Shown here in pieces: positions 45,642 to 58,297 of a DNA stretch of 64,000 nt. The notes below the pieces were generated by a model that was not told the DNA's origin, searched no databases, and saw nothing but the letters and a program-made list of their open reading frames with translations. A program made the position numbers and the translations under genes. Source of the stretch: Pseudonocardia alaniniphila. Its GTDB lineage: Bacteria; Actinomycetota; Actinomycetes; Mycobacteriales; Pseudonocardiaceae. Where the stretch lies: NCBI RefSeq assembly GCF_022524485.1, contig NZ_JAKXMK010000008.1, forward strand, positions 62,001 through 126,000, read 5' to 3'. The first letter of the stretch is position 1; each line of letters starts with the position of its first letter.

Positions 45642-46604
45642 GTGAAGCTGCTCGTCACCGGTGGAGCCGGCTACGTCGGCAGTGTCTGCGCCGCACACCT
45701 GGTGGACGCGGGCCACGACGTGACGGTGCTCGACGACCTCTCCACCGGGCACCAGGACGCGGTGCCCGATGGCGCCCGTTTCGTGCGGGCCGACCTGGCC
45801 GAGGCGGCGGACGACGTGCTGGCCGAAGGCTTCGACGGCGTACTGCACTTCGCCGCCAAGTCGCTCGTGGGCGAGTCGGTGAAGCAGCCGGAGCTGTACT
45901 GGTCGGGCAACGTCGTGACCACGTTCCGGCTGCTCGAGGCCATGCGCCACCACGGAACGCCCCGGCTGGTGTTCTCCTCCACCGCGGCCACCTACGGCGA
46001 GCCCGAGCAGGTGCCGATCCGGGAGGACGCCCCCACCCGGCCCACCAACCCCTACGGCTCCAGCAAGCTCGCCATCGACCACGCGATCAGGTCGTACGCG
46101 ATCGCGCACGGTCTGGCGGCGGTGAGCCTGCGCTACTTCAACGTGGCCGGCGCGCACGGCCGCTTCGGCGAGCGGCACACGGTGGAGACGCACCTCATCC
46201 CGCTCGTGCTGCAGGTGGCATCTGGCACGCGCGACATGGTGCAGGTGTTCGGCGACGACTGGCCCACCCCCGACGGCACGTGCGTGCGCGACTACATCCA
46301 CGTCGACGACCTGGCCGCGGCTCACCTGCTGGCGCTGGAGTACGCCCAGCCGGGCGCGCACTCCATCTACAACCTGGGTAGCGGCACCGGCTTCTCCGTG
46401 CGCGAGGTGATCGATGCCTGCCGGACCGTGACCGGCCATCCGATCCCTACCACCGTCGCACCGCGACGGGACGGCGACCCGGCGGTGCTCATCGCCTCCA
46501 GCGAGGCTGCGATGACCGATCTCGGCTGGCGCCCACAGTTCACGGACATCACCAGGATCGTGGGCGACGCCTGGCGCTTCACCCAGAGCAGGCAGCCCGT
46601 CTGA
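45642..46604 (+). CDS. galE: UDP-glucose 4-epimerase
   Basis: 320 residues from GTG 45642 (AGGAGG upstream). SDR-fold motifs: NAD-binding [14 protein letters not shown], catalytic Ser/Tyr-x-x-x-Lys in FSSTAATYG and [12 protein letters not shown], and [15 protein letters not shown]. It interconverts UDP-glucose and UDP-galactose in the cytoplasm. It follows the dtxR-type gene by about 125 nt on the same strand. Confidence 0.94.
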   Translation: MKLLVTGGAGYVGSVCAAHLVDAGHDVTVLDDLSTGHQDAVPDGARFVRADLAEAADDVLAEGFDGVLHFAAKSLVGESVKQPELYWSGNVVTTFRLLEAMRHHGTPRLVFSSTAATYGEPEQVPIREDAPTRPTNPYGSSKLAIDHAIRSYAIAHGLAAVSLRYFNVAGAHGRFGERHTVETHLIPLVLQVASGTRDMVQVFGDDWPTPDGTCVRDYIHVDDLAAAHLLALEYAQPGAHSIYNLGSGTGFSVREVIDACRTVTGHPIPTTVAPRRDGDPAVLIASSEAAMTDLGWRPQFTDITRIVGDAWRFTQSRQPV

Positions 46605-46621
46605 GCCGCGCCGTGGCGTGA

Positions 46622-47692
46622 TCACGAGCGGCCCCTGCGCGGCAGCCGCTCCCGACGGACGGCGCCACCGACATGCCCCTCGCAGTCGCGCAGCAACTCC
46701 CTGATCTGCTCGGGGCGCATTCCGAGCAGACCCGAGCGCACGATCGCGGCCAGCCGGTGGCCGGGCCATGCGTGTTCGGCCCGGTCGAGTGCGATGTTGG
46801 CGAGCGCCCCGTCGCCGCGCATCAGGGCCGACACGGCCAGCAGCACGGCGGGTTCGGCGGCCTCGGGATCAGGGGTCTCGCGGACCAGCGCCGTCCAGAG
46901 TTGTTCTGCTGCCGCCGCTGCCGGCCCGATGCACTGCAGCAGGGCTGAATCACGGATGGCCGGGACAGCGAGCGCCCCGGCGAGCGCGACGACCCTGGCG
47001 TCGTCGAGCACCAGCCGATCGGCTGCGGCGTCGGCGACGGCGGCGTCGACGACCGCGGCATCGACGACGGCACCGGGATCGGACCGGGCCAGCGCTTCGT
47101 CCGTGGCCTGGATCAGCAACGCCTCCCGCCTGCGGATCCGCTCCGGGTCGGCCGGCGCGACCAGTGCCTCGATTTCACGCCGATCGGCCCACACGACCTG
47201 GCCCGCGGTGACAGCCGCCGCTGCGAACGTGGTGGTGGAGAAGTCGGGCACAACGCCGGTGCATTCGCAGGTGTCGTAGCAGGACCAGCGGGCACCTTCG
47301 CTCGTGCTCTCCGCCCACAGCACGGTGTGGGCACGCACCTGGTGCCGTTCCAAGGCCTGGATCACATGCCCGACCAGCTCCACGTGCGGCGCGGCGGCGG
47401 CGGCGACCACGACGACCGCGGCTCCGGTGGGCGTGTCGAGGAGCAGGTGCTCGGCGGCGCAGGCGGCGTGGTCGCGGACGTGTTCGGGCGGGGGGAGGTC
47501 GACCCGCAGCGTGAGCCCCAGCCTGCGGCCGGACCCACCGCCGGTGGCCACGAGCACGAGGGACTCGCGGGGATGGAAGCCGAGCAGCACCGGTACGGCG
47601 GCCACCAGCTCACCCGGCTCGCGGACCCGGACCGCCGGACCTGACGGTGATCGCCAGGGCGAGGCGGAGCGGGGGATGTCGGAAGTTGCCAT
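46622..47692 (-). CDS. DUF4192 protein
   Basis: 356 residues from ATG 47692. The N-terminal pattern ELVAAVPVLLGFHPRESLVLVAT is the DUF4192 signature, and WSCYDTCECTGVVP and the C-terminal ALMRGDGALANIALDRAEHAWPGH are also typical. An actinobacteria-specific family with no established function. It converges on galE, with 17 nt between the stops. Confidence 0.88.
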   Translation of the reverse strand: MATSDIPRSASPWRSPSGPAVRVREPGELVAAVPVLLGFHPRESLVLVATGGGSGRRLGLTLRVDLPPPEHVRDHAACAAEHLLLDTPTGAAVVVVAAAAAPHVELVGHVIQALERHQVRAHTVLWAESTSEGARWSCYDTCECTGVVPDFSTTTFAAAAVTAGQVVWADRREIEALVAPADPERIRRREALLIQATDEALARSDPGAVVDAAVVDAAVADAAADRLVLDDARVVALAGALAVPAIRDSALLQCIGPAAAAAEQLWTALVRETPDPEAAEPAVLLAVSALMRGDGALANIALDRAEHAWPGHRLAAIVRSGLLGMRPEQIRELLRDCEGHVGGAVRRERLPRRGRS

Positions 47693-47948
47693 GCGCCGAG
47701 CATCGGGGACGCCGCAGCCGTCCGGGCGCCGTTGACCGCGCACCTGTGGACCACCGGGGCCGCGAGCGCCCGAGATCGGCTCTCGAAGCCGCCTTGTGGA
47801 CGACGCCGCCGGATTGTCGTCGTCGACTGTTAACCTCCCGCGCTTGCCGCGGGGTGCCTCCGCCCGCGACGCTGGCCAGCGTGGCTGGGCCGCCACCGGC
47901 GCTGATCAGGTGGGCGCCTGCCGAGCGAGTGAGGGGGAGGACGTTCCC

Positions 47949-49358
47949 GTGTACGACTACGACCTGCTGGTGATCGGCTCGGGACCCGGCGGTCAGAAGG
48001 CGGCGATCGCGGCCGCGAAGCTCGGCAAGCGGGTGTGCGTCGCGGAACGGCGCAACATGATGGGCGGTGTCTGTGTGAACACAGGCACGATCCCGTCGAA
48101 GACGCTGCGGGAGGCCGTGCTCTACCTCACCGGGTTCGCGCAGCGGGACATGTACGGCGCCAGCTACCGGGTCAAGGCCGAGATCACGATCGGCGACCTG
48201 CTCGCCCGCACCACTCACGTCGTCGGGCGCGAGGTCGAGGTGGTGCGCAACCAGTTGCTGCGCAACCACATCGACATCCTGGGCGGCACCGCCCGCTTCG
48301 AGGACCCGCACACCGTCGTCGTCGAGGGCGAGGGGCGCGGCGACCACAACACCGTCACCGCGGAGAACATCATCATCGCCACCGGCACGAAGCCGGCCCG
48401 GCCGCCTGCGGTCGAGTTCGACGAGGAACACGTGATCGACTCCGACGCCATCCTCACGCTGCAGCGCGTGCCCGGCTCGCTGGTGGTCGTCGGTGCCGGG
48501 GTGATCGGCATCGAGTACGCATCGATGTTCGCCGCACTCGGCACGCGCGTCACCGTCGTGGAGAGGCGTCCCTCGATGCTCGACTTCTGCGATCCCGAGG
48601 TCGTCGAGTCGCTCAAGTTCCACCTGCGCGACCAGGCCGTCACGTTCCGGTTCGGGGAGGAGGTCGAGAAGGTCGAGATCACCCCGAAGGGCACGGTCAC
48701 GAGCCTCGCGAGCGGCAAGCGGATCGCCGCGGACATGGTGATGTACTCGGCAGGCCGCCAGGGCGTCACCGACGAGCTCGCCCTGGAGAAGGCGGGCCTG
48801 GCCGCCGACAAGCGCGGGCGGATCACGGTGGACGGGCAGTACCGCACCGCGGTGCCCCACATCTTCGCCGTGGGCGACGTGATCGGCTTCCCCGCGCTCG
48901 CGGCCACGAGCATGGACCAGGGACGCCTCGCCGCCAACCACGCCTTCGGGGAGCCGGTGCGAGAGCTGCAGCAGCTGCAGCCCATCGGCATCTACACGGT
49001 TCCCGAGATCTCCTACTGCGGGAAGACCGAGGCGGAGCTGACGTCGTCGGCAGTGCCGTACGAGGTGGGGATGTCGCGCTACCGCGAGCTCGCACGCGGG
49101 GCGATCGTCGGTGACTCCTACGGGATGCTCAAGCTTCTGGTCTCCACCGAGGACCACAAGCTGCTCGGCGTGCACGTGTTCGGCACCAACGCCACCGACC
49201 TCGTACACATCGGTCAGGCCATCATGGGCTGCGGCGGCACCGTCGACTACCTCGTCGACACGGTGCTGAACTACCCGACGCTGTCCGAGGCGTACAAGGT
49301 GGCGGCGCTGGACGTCACGAACAAGATGCGTGCGCTCAGCGTGTTCGGAGACCAGTAA
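47949..49358 (+). CDS. sthA: Soluble pyridine nucleotide transhydrogenase
   Basis: 469 residues from GTG 47949. A flavin disulfide reductase fold with FAD-binding [18 protein letters not shown] and a NAD-binding [16 protein letters not shown]. The position of the redox-active disulfide reads [17 protein letters not shown]: one Cys is replaced by Thr, which is diagnostic of SthA and excludes lipoamide dehydrogenase. It transfers hydride between NADPH and NAD+. Converges on the M23 peptidase gene with only 3 nt between stops. Confidence 0.93.
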   Translation: MYDYDLLVIGSGPGGQKAAIAAAKLGKRVCVAERRNMMGGVCVNTGTIPSKTLREAVLYLTGFAQRDMYGASYRVKAEITIGDLLARTTHVVGREVEVVRNQLLRNHIDILGGTARFEDPHTVVVEGEGRGDHNTVTAENIIIATGTKPARPPAVEFDEEHVIDSDAILTLQRVPGSLVVVGAGVIGIEYASMFAALGTRVTVVERRPSMLDFCDPEVVESLKFHLRDQAVTFRFGEEVEKVEITPKGTVTSLASGKRIAADMVMYSAGRQGVTDELALEKAGLAADKRGRITVDGQYRTAVPHIFAVGDVIGFPALAATSMDQGRLAANHAFGEPVRELQQLQPIGIYTVPEISYCGKTEAELTSSAVPYEVGMSRYRELARGAIVGDSYGMLKLLVSTEDHKLLGVHVFGTNATDLVHIGQAIMGCGGTVDYLVDTVLNYPTLSEAYKVAALDVTNKMRALSVFGDQ

Positions 49359-49361
49359 CCG

Positions 49362-50279
49362 CTAGTAGAGGATGCCGTGCTGGTCGAGCCACGGGCGCGG
49401 GTTGATCTTCTTGCCGGCCGGGGTGATGACCTCGATGTGCAGGTGCGGTCCGGTCGACTGGCCGCGGTTGCCGACCTCGGCGATCTGTTGGCCGGCCGCC
49501 ACCTTCTGGCCGACCTTCACGAGCGAGCGGTTGATGTGCCCGTAGACGGTGATCGTGCCGTCGGCGTGCCGGACCCGCACCCAGAGCCCGAAACCGGTGG
49601 CGGGCCCTGAACTGATCACGGTGCCTGCGATCGGGACGCGGATGGGGGTGCCGATGGGGGCGGCGATGTCCAGGCCCTGGTGTGTCGTGCCGGCGCGGAG
49701 CCCGAAGCCGGACGTGACCCGTCCGGTGACCATCTGGATCGCGCGGCCCAGGTCCGCCACGGGAGCCGCCGCCTTCTTGGCCTGCTCGGCGCGGGCGGCC
49801 TCCGCCTTGGCCTGCTCGGCCTTGGCCGCGGCCTGATCGGCGGTACGGGCGGCTGCGTCGGTGACGGAGCGCTGTAGGTCGGCCACCTTCACGAGCGAGG
49901 CCGCATCGGCGATGACGGGTGCGGGATCGACCCCCGCGACTGCGGCGGCGGGGGGAGGATCAGCCACCAGCGGGGCGGCGTCCGCTGCCACGCGGAAATC
50001 CATGTCGGGGCCGACGAGCCCGTTGATACCGAGGCTCAGTGCGCTCGCGCCGTCGGCGACCGCGGGGAGAGCGGTGGCGAGCACATGCTGGCCTGTGGCG
50101 GCGACTGCGCCGCCTGCCACGACCGTCGCGGCGAGTCGAATCGAGAGTGAGGGGGTGAGTTGCCGGGCTGGGGTCGACCGGTGTGCGCCACCGGCCCCCG
50201 CTGTCGCCATGGCGAGCGACAGCGGGGGCCCAAGGTGTGCGCGCCGGCCCGAGGGGGAGCGGTGCCGTGCCACAACCAT
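49362..50279 (-). CDS. M23-family (LytM) cell-wall endopeptidase
   Basis: 305 residues. After a basic N-terminus, a hydrophobic segment (about 46-66) acts as signal or anchor, then an Ala/Glu/Lys-rich coiled coil (about 135-165), then the LytM domain with GFGLRAGTTHQGLDIAAP (metal His and Asp) and the HLH motif GPHLHIEV. It probably cleaves peptidoglycan cross-links or activates other hydrolases outside the membrane. Confidence 0.92.
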   Translation of the reverse strand: MVVARHRSPSGRRAHLGPPLSLAMATAGAGGAHRSTPARQLTPSLSIRLAATVVAGGAVAATGQHVLATALPAVADGASALSLGINGLVGPDMDFRVAADAAPLVADPPPAAAVAGVDPAPVIADAASLVKVADLQRSVTDAAARTADQAAAKAEQAKAEAARAEQAKKAAAPVADLGRAIQMVTGRVTSGFGLRAGTTHQGLDIAAPIGTPIRVPIAGTVISSGPATGFGLWVRVRHADGTITVYGHINRSLVKVGQKVAAGQQIAEVGNRGQSTGPHLHIEVITPAGKKINPRPWLDQHGILY

Positions 50280-50822
50280 TCCTTCCGGATCTGAGCGACC
50301 CGGCCGGACGTCCCGCTCGGGGGTGCGGGGCGAACCGCTCGGGGTTGCGGTCCGTGTCCGGTCTGTGACCAGGTCGTGATCGATCCGGGGGAAACGTTAA
50401 ACGCCGATGACCCGCCTTTGACCCACGCGGCACCGGAACTGAGGTCGCTGAGCAGCACCGGGCGACGAGTGGCGGAATAGGCATGTCGGCCGCGACACGC
50501 CGTTCGAAGGGCTCCGTTCGGCGCAGAATCGGCCCCGGTCCTCCGCCGGTCGGCGCTCCGTCGTAACCACAGAGCGGACACGGCGGGAGCGGTACCAGCG
50601 AACGGAGCAGTCGGGGTTGCCGGTCGCCGCACGATCAACACCGCACACGGGCCGCGTCGTGATCGAGAGCACGTGAGTCTCCGAGCGTCAAGGGTCGGCA
50701 AAGCTTTCAGAGTGTTGGTCATCCACGAACAAAGAGCGCTTCACGATGCGTATCGGGACAGGACACGCAAAGCGCCTGTCCGGGTACGGTTCGACCAGCC
50801 CGGTGCGCGCGAGGGGAGCACG
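50280..50822. promoter_or_regulatory. Divergent 543-nt region between M23 peptidase and coiled-coil gene
   Basis: No gene is apparent. At 50349-50370 lie two adjacent 11-mers, GGTCCGTGTCC and GGTCTGTGACC (9/11 identical), about 70-90 nt upstream of the peptidase start. Head-to-tail 11-nt repeats suit an OmpR-type regulator such as MtrA, which is known to control actinobacterial cell-wall hydrolases. I looked for a c-di-AMP (ydaO) riboswitch, common before such genes, and did not find its conserved 3' segment. Confidence 0.4.
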
Positions 50823-52004
50823 TTGTTCCGCAGGTCCGACCCCAGGGACGAGCCCGCCGACGAACGCGCGGTGGCCGCGCGCAACGCCGCGACACAGGCC
50901 TTCCTCGCGCTCGACGACGAGCAGCGGGCCGTCGCCGAGGCGGTGCGGGACGCCGAGGAGCTCGAGATCGCGCCGGGACTCGCGGAGGCCTGGCGCGAGG
51001 TCGCGGCCATGGGGGACGCAGCCACGGAGGCCTACCTGTCGGCGACCGGTACTCACGCGGCCGCGGTCGCCCGCGCAGCCGACGAGCGGGCGCTGCGGGA
51101 GATCGAACGGGCCCGCGAGACGATCCGCCGGTTTCGCGACTCGCACTCGCGTCCGCTCGACGAGGCGGCGTACACGCGCAGCAGCGTGCCCCGCAGGATC
51201 CAGCAGGCACGCACGGCGCTGATCGAGGCACGCACCGCCGTGGAGCGGGCGGAGGCGGCCGGCACCCGGTCCCGCCGTGCGGCGGAACGGCTCGCCGAGG
51301 CCGAGCGGACCGCCGGACGGCTCGAGCGCCCCGGCGCCCACCTGCGCGAACGCCTGCAGGTCGCCGAGCACACCCTCGAGCTGGCGCGGTCGGCGGCGAC
51401 GCTCGCCGCCGAGGCCCCTGGCACCGCCGAGGCCGTCCGGACCGCGCTCCGCAGCATCGCCACCCGCCGGTCGGCCGCGGCCACCAAGACCGACCGCATC
51501 CAGCCCGCGCTCTCGGCCCTGCGCCGGGAGTTCTCCGATCCCTGCTCCCGCGACCTCACCGGAGCCGAGGCGCTCGCCCACGAAGCGATCGCCGAGGCCG
51601 ACCGGGCGATCACGCAGACCCGGCGACTGGCCGAGGCCGGCGACTGGGACGAGGCCGCGGACCAGATCGCGGCGGCCCGTTCGGCGCTCGGACGTGCCGA
51701 GGAGCACCACGACCTCGTCACGGATCGGCTCTCCCTGCTGCGCGGTGTCCGGGCCGATCCCGGGCAGCAGGCCGCCGACGCCCGGTTCGTGGTGCGCGAC
51801 GCCCAGCGGCTCGTGGTGGACCGCGGGCTCGTCGCCGAGTTCGGCCCCGTGCTCGACGCGCAGTCGGTGCGACTCGCGAACGCCCAGGAGCGGCTCACCG
51901 GCGCGCACCCCGACTACTGGCTCTACCTGACGGAGCTGCGCGGCGTCCGGGATCGGGTCAAGGAGGTGGTCACCCGGGCGCGGAGCACTCCGCCACGGCG
52001 CTGA
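50823..52004 (+). CDS. Coiled-coil protein of unknown function
   Basis: 393 residues from TTG 50823, chosen because GAGGGGAG lies just upstream; an upstream in-frame start at 50673 would extend it. Almost entirely helical and rich in Ala, Arg and Glu, with long coiled-coil stretches (about 60-210 and 260-390), no membrane segment and no signal peptide. No recognised domain; an SMC-hinge-free structural or scaffold protein is possible. Function not assigned. Confidence 0.7.
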   Translation: MFRRSDPRDEPADERAVAARNAATQAFLALDDEQRAVAEAVRDAEELEIAPGLAEAWREVAAMGDAATEAYLSATGTHAAAVARAADERALREIERARETIRRFRDSHSRPLDEAAYTRSSVPRRIQQARTALIEARTAVERAEAAGTRSRRAAERLAEAERTAGRLERPGAHLRERLQVAEHTLELARSAATLAAEAPGTAEAVRTALRSIATRRSAAATKTDRIQPALSALRREFSDPCSRDLTGAEALAHEAIAEADRAITQTRRLAEAGDWDEAADQIAAARSALGRAEEHHDLVTDRLSLLRGVRADPGQQAADARFVVRDAQRLVVDRGLVAEFGPVLDAQSVRLANAQERLTGAHPDYWLYLTELRGVRDRVKEVVTRARSTPPRR

Positions 52005-52005
52005 C

Positions 52006-52038
52006 GGCCCGTGCCGACCCCCGAGACCGGCACGGGCC
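52006..52038. terminator. Bidirectional hairpin after the coiled-coil gene
   Basis: 11-bp perfect stem GGCCCGTGCCG / CGGCACGGGCC with an 11-nt loop, between two convergent stop codons. Confidence 0.7.
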
Positions 52039-52050
52039 CGCCGGCACGTG

Positions 52051-52416
52051 CTACTCGTCCCGATGCTCAGCCGACGCGCCACACGCGAGTCGCGCCTTCT
52101 CCGCGGGCACCGGCCCGGAGCCGGTGTAGATCACCTTGATCTTCTTCCCGTGTGGAACGGCATGGTCCCCATCGGGGGGCGAACCACGGTGGAAGCGGAC
52201 CTTGCCGTCCCGCTCCCCTTCCCGCACCGCCTTCAGCTTCGCCCGCTCCTCATCCGTGAGCGGGCGGAACGTGGCGTTGCCGTCCTCGCACGTGACGACG
52301 ACTGCTTCCCCCGACGGCTCACCCGGGTCGGGTGTGCTCGCACTGGCAGCCCCGGTCAGGACGGTCATCAGGCCCGCAGCTGCCAGCACGGAACCGGCGA
52401 TCGTACGGATGCGCAC
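52051..52416 (-). CDS. Small secreted protein divergent from the two-component system
   Basis: 121 residues from GTG 52416 (GAGGAG upstream). The Sec signal peptide IRTIAGSVLAAAGLMTVLTG ends near ASAS. The mature part is short, charged and has two Cys (TCEDG and LACGA), probably a disulfide; it contains the Lys-rich segment HGKKIKVIYTGSG. No known family recognised. Divergent from the response regulator across a region with CTGAAC repeats, it may be a target of, or an input to, the two-component system. Confidence 0.75.
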   Translation of the reverse strand: MRIRTIAGSVLAAAGLMTVLTGAASASTPDPGEPSGEAVVVTCEDGNATFRPLTDEERAKLKAVREGERDGKVRFHRGSPPDGDHAVPHGKKIKVIYTGSGPVPAEKARLACGASAEHRDE

Positions 52417-52466
52417 AGGTGCTCTCCTCTCGGTCGATCGAACGAGCACAGGCTCGCGCCGGACTG

Positions 52467-52503
52467 CTGAAACCGGACTGAACATCGCTGAACACGTCTT
52501 CAG
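52467..52503. promoter_or_regulatory. CTGAA direct repeats in the response-regulator promoter
   Basis: CTGAA at 52467, 52478 and 52488 (the last two as CTGAACA, 10 nt apart), with the inverse TTCAG at 52499. Spacing of about one helical turn is typical of OmpR-family operators and suggests autoregulation and control of the divergent secreted protein gene. Confidence 0.5.
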
Positions 52504-52537
52504 GTTGACCTCAGGCGCCCTGGCCAGACTGACGGGC

Positions 52538-53208
52538 GTGCGCCTGCTCCTGGTTGAGGACGAGAAACGACTGACCGACGTGCTCGCGGGCGGTCTCGCC
52601 GAAGAAGGCTTCGCCGTCGACGTCGCCCACGACGGCCCCGACGGGCTCTGGATGGCCGGCGAGAACGAGTACGACGTGATCGTGCTCGACGTCATGCTTC
52701 CCCGGATGAACGGCTACACCGTGTGCGGCAAGCTGCGCGCCGCCGACATCTGGACGCCGATCCTCATGCTCACTGCGAAGGACGGCGTGCACGACGAGGC
52801 CGAGGCGCTCGACACCGGTGCGGACGACTACCTGTCGAAGCCGTTCTCCTACGTCGTGCTGCTGGCCCGGCTGCGCGCGCTGGTGCGCCGCGGCGGGCCC
52901 GTCCGGCCGGTGTCGATCACGGTGGGTGACCTGACCCTCGATCCGGCAGGGCTGCGCTGCCGGCGGGGGCGCGTCGAGATCGCGCTGACCCCGAAGGAGT
53001 TCGCCGTGCTGCACACCCTCGCCCGGAGAGCGGGCGAGGTGGTCTCCAAGCGAGAGTTGCTCGCGCAGGCCTGGGACTTCGCGTTCGACGGCGACCCGAA
53101 CATCGTCGAGGTGTACATCAGCGCCCTCCGTCGCAAGATCGACAGGCCGTTCGAGCGCACCTCCCTCGTCACGGTCCGAGGCGCCGGGTACCGGCTCGAG
53201 GCGTCCGG

Positions 53209-53212
<4 letters not shown>
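52538..53212 (+). CDS. OmpR-family response regulator
   Basis: 224 residues from GTG 52538. Receiver domain with the phosphoacceptor Asp51 (VIVLDVMLPRMNGY), acidic pair VEDE, Thr in LMLTAKD and Lys101 (YLSKPFSY). C-terminal winged helix ends with SALRRKIDRPFE and VRGAGYRLE. It overlaps the histidine kinase start by 4 nt (GTGA), so the two are translationally coupled. Confidence 0.94.
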
Positions 53213-55859
<2,647 letters not shown>

Positions 55860-55870
55860 CCCCGGCCGGA

Positions 55871-56818
55871 TCAGGTCGTCAGCACCAACTTCCCGGTTGT
55901 GTGCCCGAGCTCGCCTGCCCGATGGGCGTGCGAGGCCCGTTCCAGGGGGAAGGTCTCGGCCACGAGCACCCGCAGCCGCCGGTCGCCGACCAGTTCGGCG
56001 AGTTCGTCGAGACCGTCGCCGTCGGGTTCCACGAGCATGCCGGTGGCGCGCAGGCCCCGATCCCCCGCGGCGGCCACGGCATCCGCCGCTGCTGCTGAGG
56101 GCAGGCAGATGAGCCGGCCGTCGGGGTGCAGCACGTCGAGCGAGCGCACGGCCACCTCGCCGCCGAACATGTCCAGGACGAGGTCGACGGGTTCGATCAC
56201 CTTCTCGAACGCCTCGGTCCGGTAGTCCACGGCCTCGTCGATCCCCAGGTCGTTGAGCAGGTTGTGCTTGCCGACGGAGGCGGTGCCGACCACATAGGCG
56301 CCCAGGGCCTTCGCGATCTGGACGGCCAGGTGCCCGACCCCGCCCGCGGCACCGTGCACGAGGACCCGCTGGCCCGGCTGCACGCCCGCGATGTCCACCA
56401 GCGCCTGCCACGCGGTGAGCCCCGCGAGCGGGAGCCCGGCCGCCTCCACCTCCGACAGACCGGCCGGCCGGTGCGCGAAGTGCCGTGAGGGAGCGGTGAC
56501 GAACTCGGCGTACGCGCCGGCCTGGCGCGGGAACCACGGCATCCCGAACACCGAGTCGCCCACGGAGAACCGGGTGACCCCGGGGCCGACCGCGTCGACG
56601 GTGCCCGCGACGTCCCAGCCGACGGTGAACGGCGGCGGACCGATCACCGGGGCCATGCCGGCACCGGCGCGCGTCTTCCAGTCCACCGGGTTGACCCCCG
56701 CCGCCGCGACGCGAACGCGGATCTCGGTGGGCAGCGGCGTCGGTACCTCCGCCTCACCGACCTCGAGCACCTCGGGTCCGCCCGTCGACAGCTGCGTGAT
56801 CACGCGCATCGTTCCCAC
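55871..56818 (-). CDS. NADP-dependent quinone oxidoreductase-like MDR-family enzyme
   Basis: 315 residues. GroES-like N-terminal domain (about 15-130) and Rossmann domain with the NADPH motif VLVHGAAGGVGHLAVQIAKA. Zinc-ligand Cys residues are absent, placing it with zeta-crystallin-type reductases. Likely reduces quinones or enones. Substrate unknown. Confidence 0.92.
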   Translation of the reverse strand: MGTMRVITQLSTGGPEVLEVGEAEVPTPLPTEIRVRVAAAGVNPVDWKTRAGAGMAPVIGPPPFTVGWDVAGTVDAVGPGVTRFSVGDSVFGMPWFPRQAGAYAEFVTAPSRHFAHRPAGLSEVEAAGLPLAGLTAWQALVDIAGVQPGQRVLVHGAAGGVGHLAVQIAKALGAYVVGTASVGKHNLLNDLGIDEAVDYRTEAFEKVIEPVDLVLDMFGGEVAVRSLDVLHPDGRLICLPSAAAADAVAAAGDRGLRATGMLVEPDGDGLDELAELVGDRRLRVLVAETFPLERASHAHRAGELGHTTGKLVLTT

Positions 56819-56906
56819 GGTCGATGCCTACCATCAGGACCGCGATGGCACCTGGCGGGGCACGAAATCTGCGGCGACCGGTAGATACACGCGCTACGGT
56901 GCGCCG

Positions 56907-57329
56907 GTGGCCACCCTTCCCGACAGCGCTCGTGCCCTGGTCGAGTCCGGGCGGCTCGCCCACTGCGCCACCGTCAACGCCGATGGCAGCCCTCACCTCA
57001 GCGCAGTGTGGATCGGGCTCGACGGCGACGAGATCGTGATGGCACACCTTCCCGAGCACCGGAAGGTTCGCAACCTCCGACGCAACCCCCGCGTCGTCCT
57101 GTCGCTGGACTCCGAGGAGCGCAACGCGATGGGGATGCAGTACAACCTGGTGATCCACGGCACGGCCACGGTCACCGAGGGTGGGGCGCCCGAGCTGCTG
57201 CAACGGCTCGTCAAGGTCTACGCCGGGCCGGACGCCGAGTTCCCGCTGCCGCCCGACCCGCCGCCCGGCTTCGTGGTGCGGATCGCCGTGGAGCGGGTAG
57301 GTGGCGTGGGCCCCTGGACCCAGCGCTAG
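56907..57329 (+). CDS. PPOX-class F420-dependent oxidoreductase
   Basis: 140 residues from GTG 56907. The split beta-barrel pattern GRLAHCATVNADGSPHLSAV, RKVRNLRRNPRVVLSLDSE and HGTATVTEGG is typical of the pyridoxamine-phosphate-oxidase-like F420 family. The start lacks a strong ribosome-binding site, so it may be leaderless or start elsewhere. Converges on the tautomerase gene. Confidence 0.85.
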   Translation: MATLPDSARALVESGRLAHCATVNADGSPHLSAVWIGLDGDEIVMAHLPEHRKVRNLRRNPRVVLSLDSEERNAMGMQYNLVIHGTATVTEGGAPELLQRLVKVYAGPDAEFPLPPDPPPGFVVRIAVERVGGVGPWTQR

Positions 57330-57341
57330 GGCAGAGCTCGT

Positions 57342-57746
57342 TCAGGTGGCGGCGCGGGCGCGCGGCTCGCCGCGGCGGGCGGTGGCCGGCACGCCACCGA
57401 TCGCCCAGTCCTCGGGTCGCACCGAGATGATCCGGCCCTGCACCATCCGCCGGTCGGCACCGAGCACGTCGACGATGATGTCGGTGACGGCACCGAGCAG
57501 CCGGTGGCGCTGCTCGGTCGAGCGGCCCTCCAGGAGCGTGGCCGTGAAGTAGGGGGCCGAACGTCCCGACGCGGGGCTGCCCGCGGTGGCCCAGTGCTCG
57601 GGCCGGTGCAGCGTGACGTAGGCACGCACCTGATCCAGGGGCGTGTCCAGCAGCTCCGCGCAGCGGAGGCTCATCGCCGTGAGCACCTCGGCGTGCTGTG
57701 CGGGGGTGTGCATCCCCTCGACGAGATGGACTTCGAGGATCGGCAT
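57342..57746 (-). CDS. Tautomerase-superfamily protein (fused double 4-OT type)
   Basis: 134 residues from ATG 57746, chosen so that the catalytic Pro becomes residue 1 after Met removal (MPILEVHLVEG). Two beta-alpha-beta units are visible (residues 1-60 and 70-125, the second starting APYFTATLLEG), as in cis-CaaD / MSAD-size members. It probably tautomerises or hydrates an unsaturated acid; the substrate is unknown. Confidence 0.85.
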   Translation of the reverse strand: MPILEVHLVEGMHTPAQHAEVLTAMSLRCAELLDTPLDQVRAYVTLHRPEHWATAGSPASGRSAPYFTATLLEGRSTEQRHRLLGAVTDIIVDVLGADRRMVQGRIISVRPEDWAIGGVPATARRGEPRARAAT

Positions 57747-57794
57747 GGCGCTCACCGTAAGGGGCCGCCGATGCGGTACAAGATCGACCCCGCG

Positions 57795-58160
57795 TCAGGC
57801 GGGCTGCTGGTCCATCACGACCGGCTGGTTGCGCTCCCACGCGAGGAACCGCTCGGTCTCGACGAGAACGGCGCCGCCGAGCCACGCCGCGACGATGACG
57901 TCGTCGCCGATGCCCAGCAGGGCCAGGAACGCCTCGGGGACGAGGTCGATCGGCGAGACCAGGTAGGCCAGCGCGAGCAGCAGGAGCCCGAGCCGCCCAC
58001 GGGTCAGGTCGGGGTAACGCCCCGAGAAGGCACCACGCAGCATCCGGGGCACCGAGCGCAGCCGATCGCCGAACCCCGGGGCGCCCGGCCTGAGTCCGCT
58101 GACCAGTACACGCCCGAGGGCTGTGAACGCCGCGATCCGGCGAGGTCCGATGGTGGGCAC
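57795..58160 (-). CDS. DUF1232 (YkvA-like) membrane protein
   Basis: 121 residues from GTG 58160. The DUF1232 signature LLALAYLVSPIDLVPEAFLALLGIGDD is clear, with a hydrophobic hairpin and a hydrophilic tail. No clear ribosome-binding site; an alternative GTG at 58274 would add 38 residues and intrude on the divergent lipoprotein gene's upstream region. Function unknown. Confidence 0.82.
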   Translation of the reverse strand: MPTIGPRRIAAFTALGRVLVSGLRPGAPGFGDRLRSVPRMLRGAFSGRYPDLTRGRLGLLLLALAYLVSPIDLVPEAFLALLGIGDDVIVAAWLGGAVLVETERFLAWERNQPVVMDQQPA

Positions 58161-58297
58161 GTCCGTAACAACGATCAGGACGCCGAGAACGTTCCGGGCG
58201 GGAGAAGTGCCCCCATTCGGGGCAGCCGCCTCACAAGGACCGATCCGGGCGAGGTCTATCGTCTGCACCTCCACAGATCGCTTTCGGGGAAGTGACG

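Noticed and set aside
50280..50480. Possible c-di-AMP (ydaO) riboswitch before the M23 peptidase
   Set aside because: The position would fit, but the conserved 3' segment and GCCGAA core of the class are not present on the peptidase strand.
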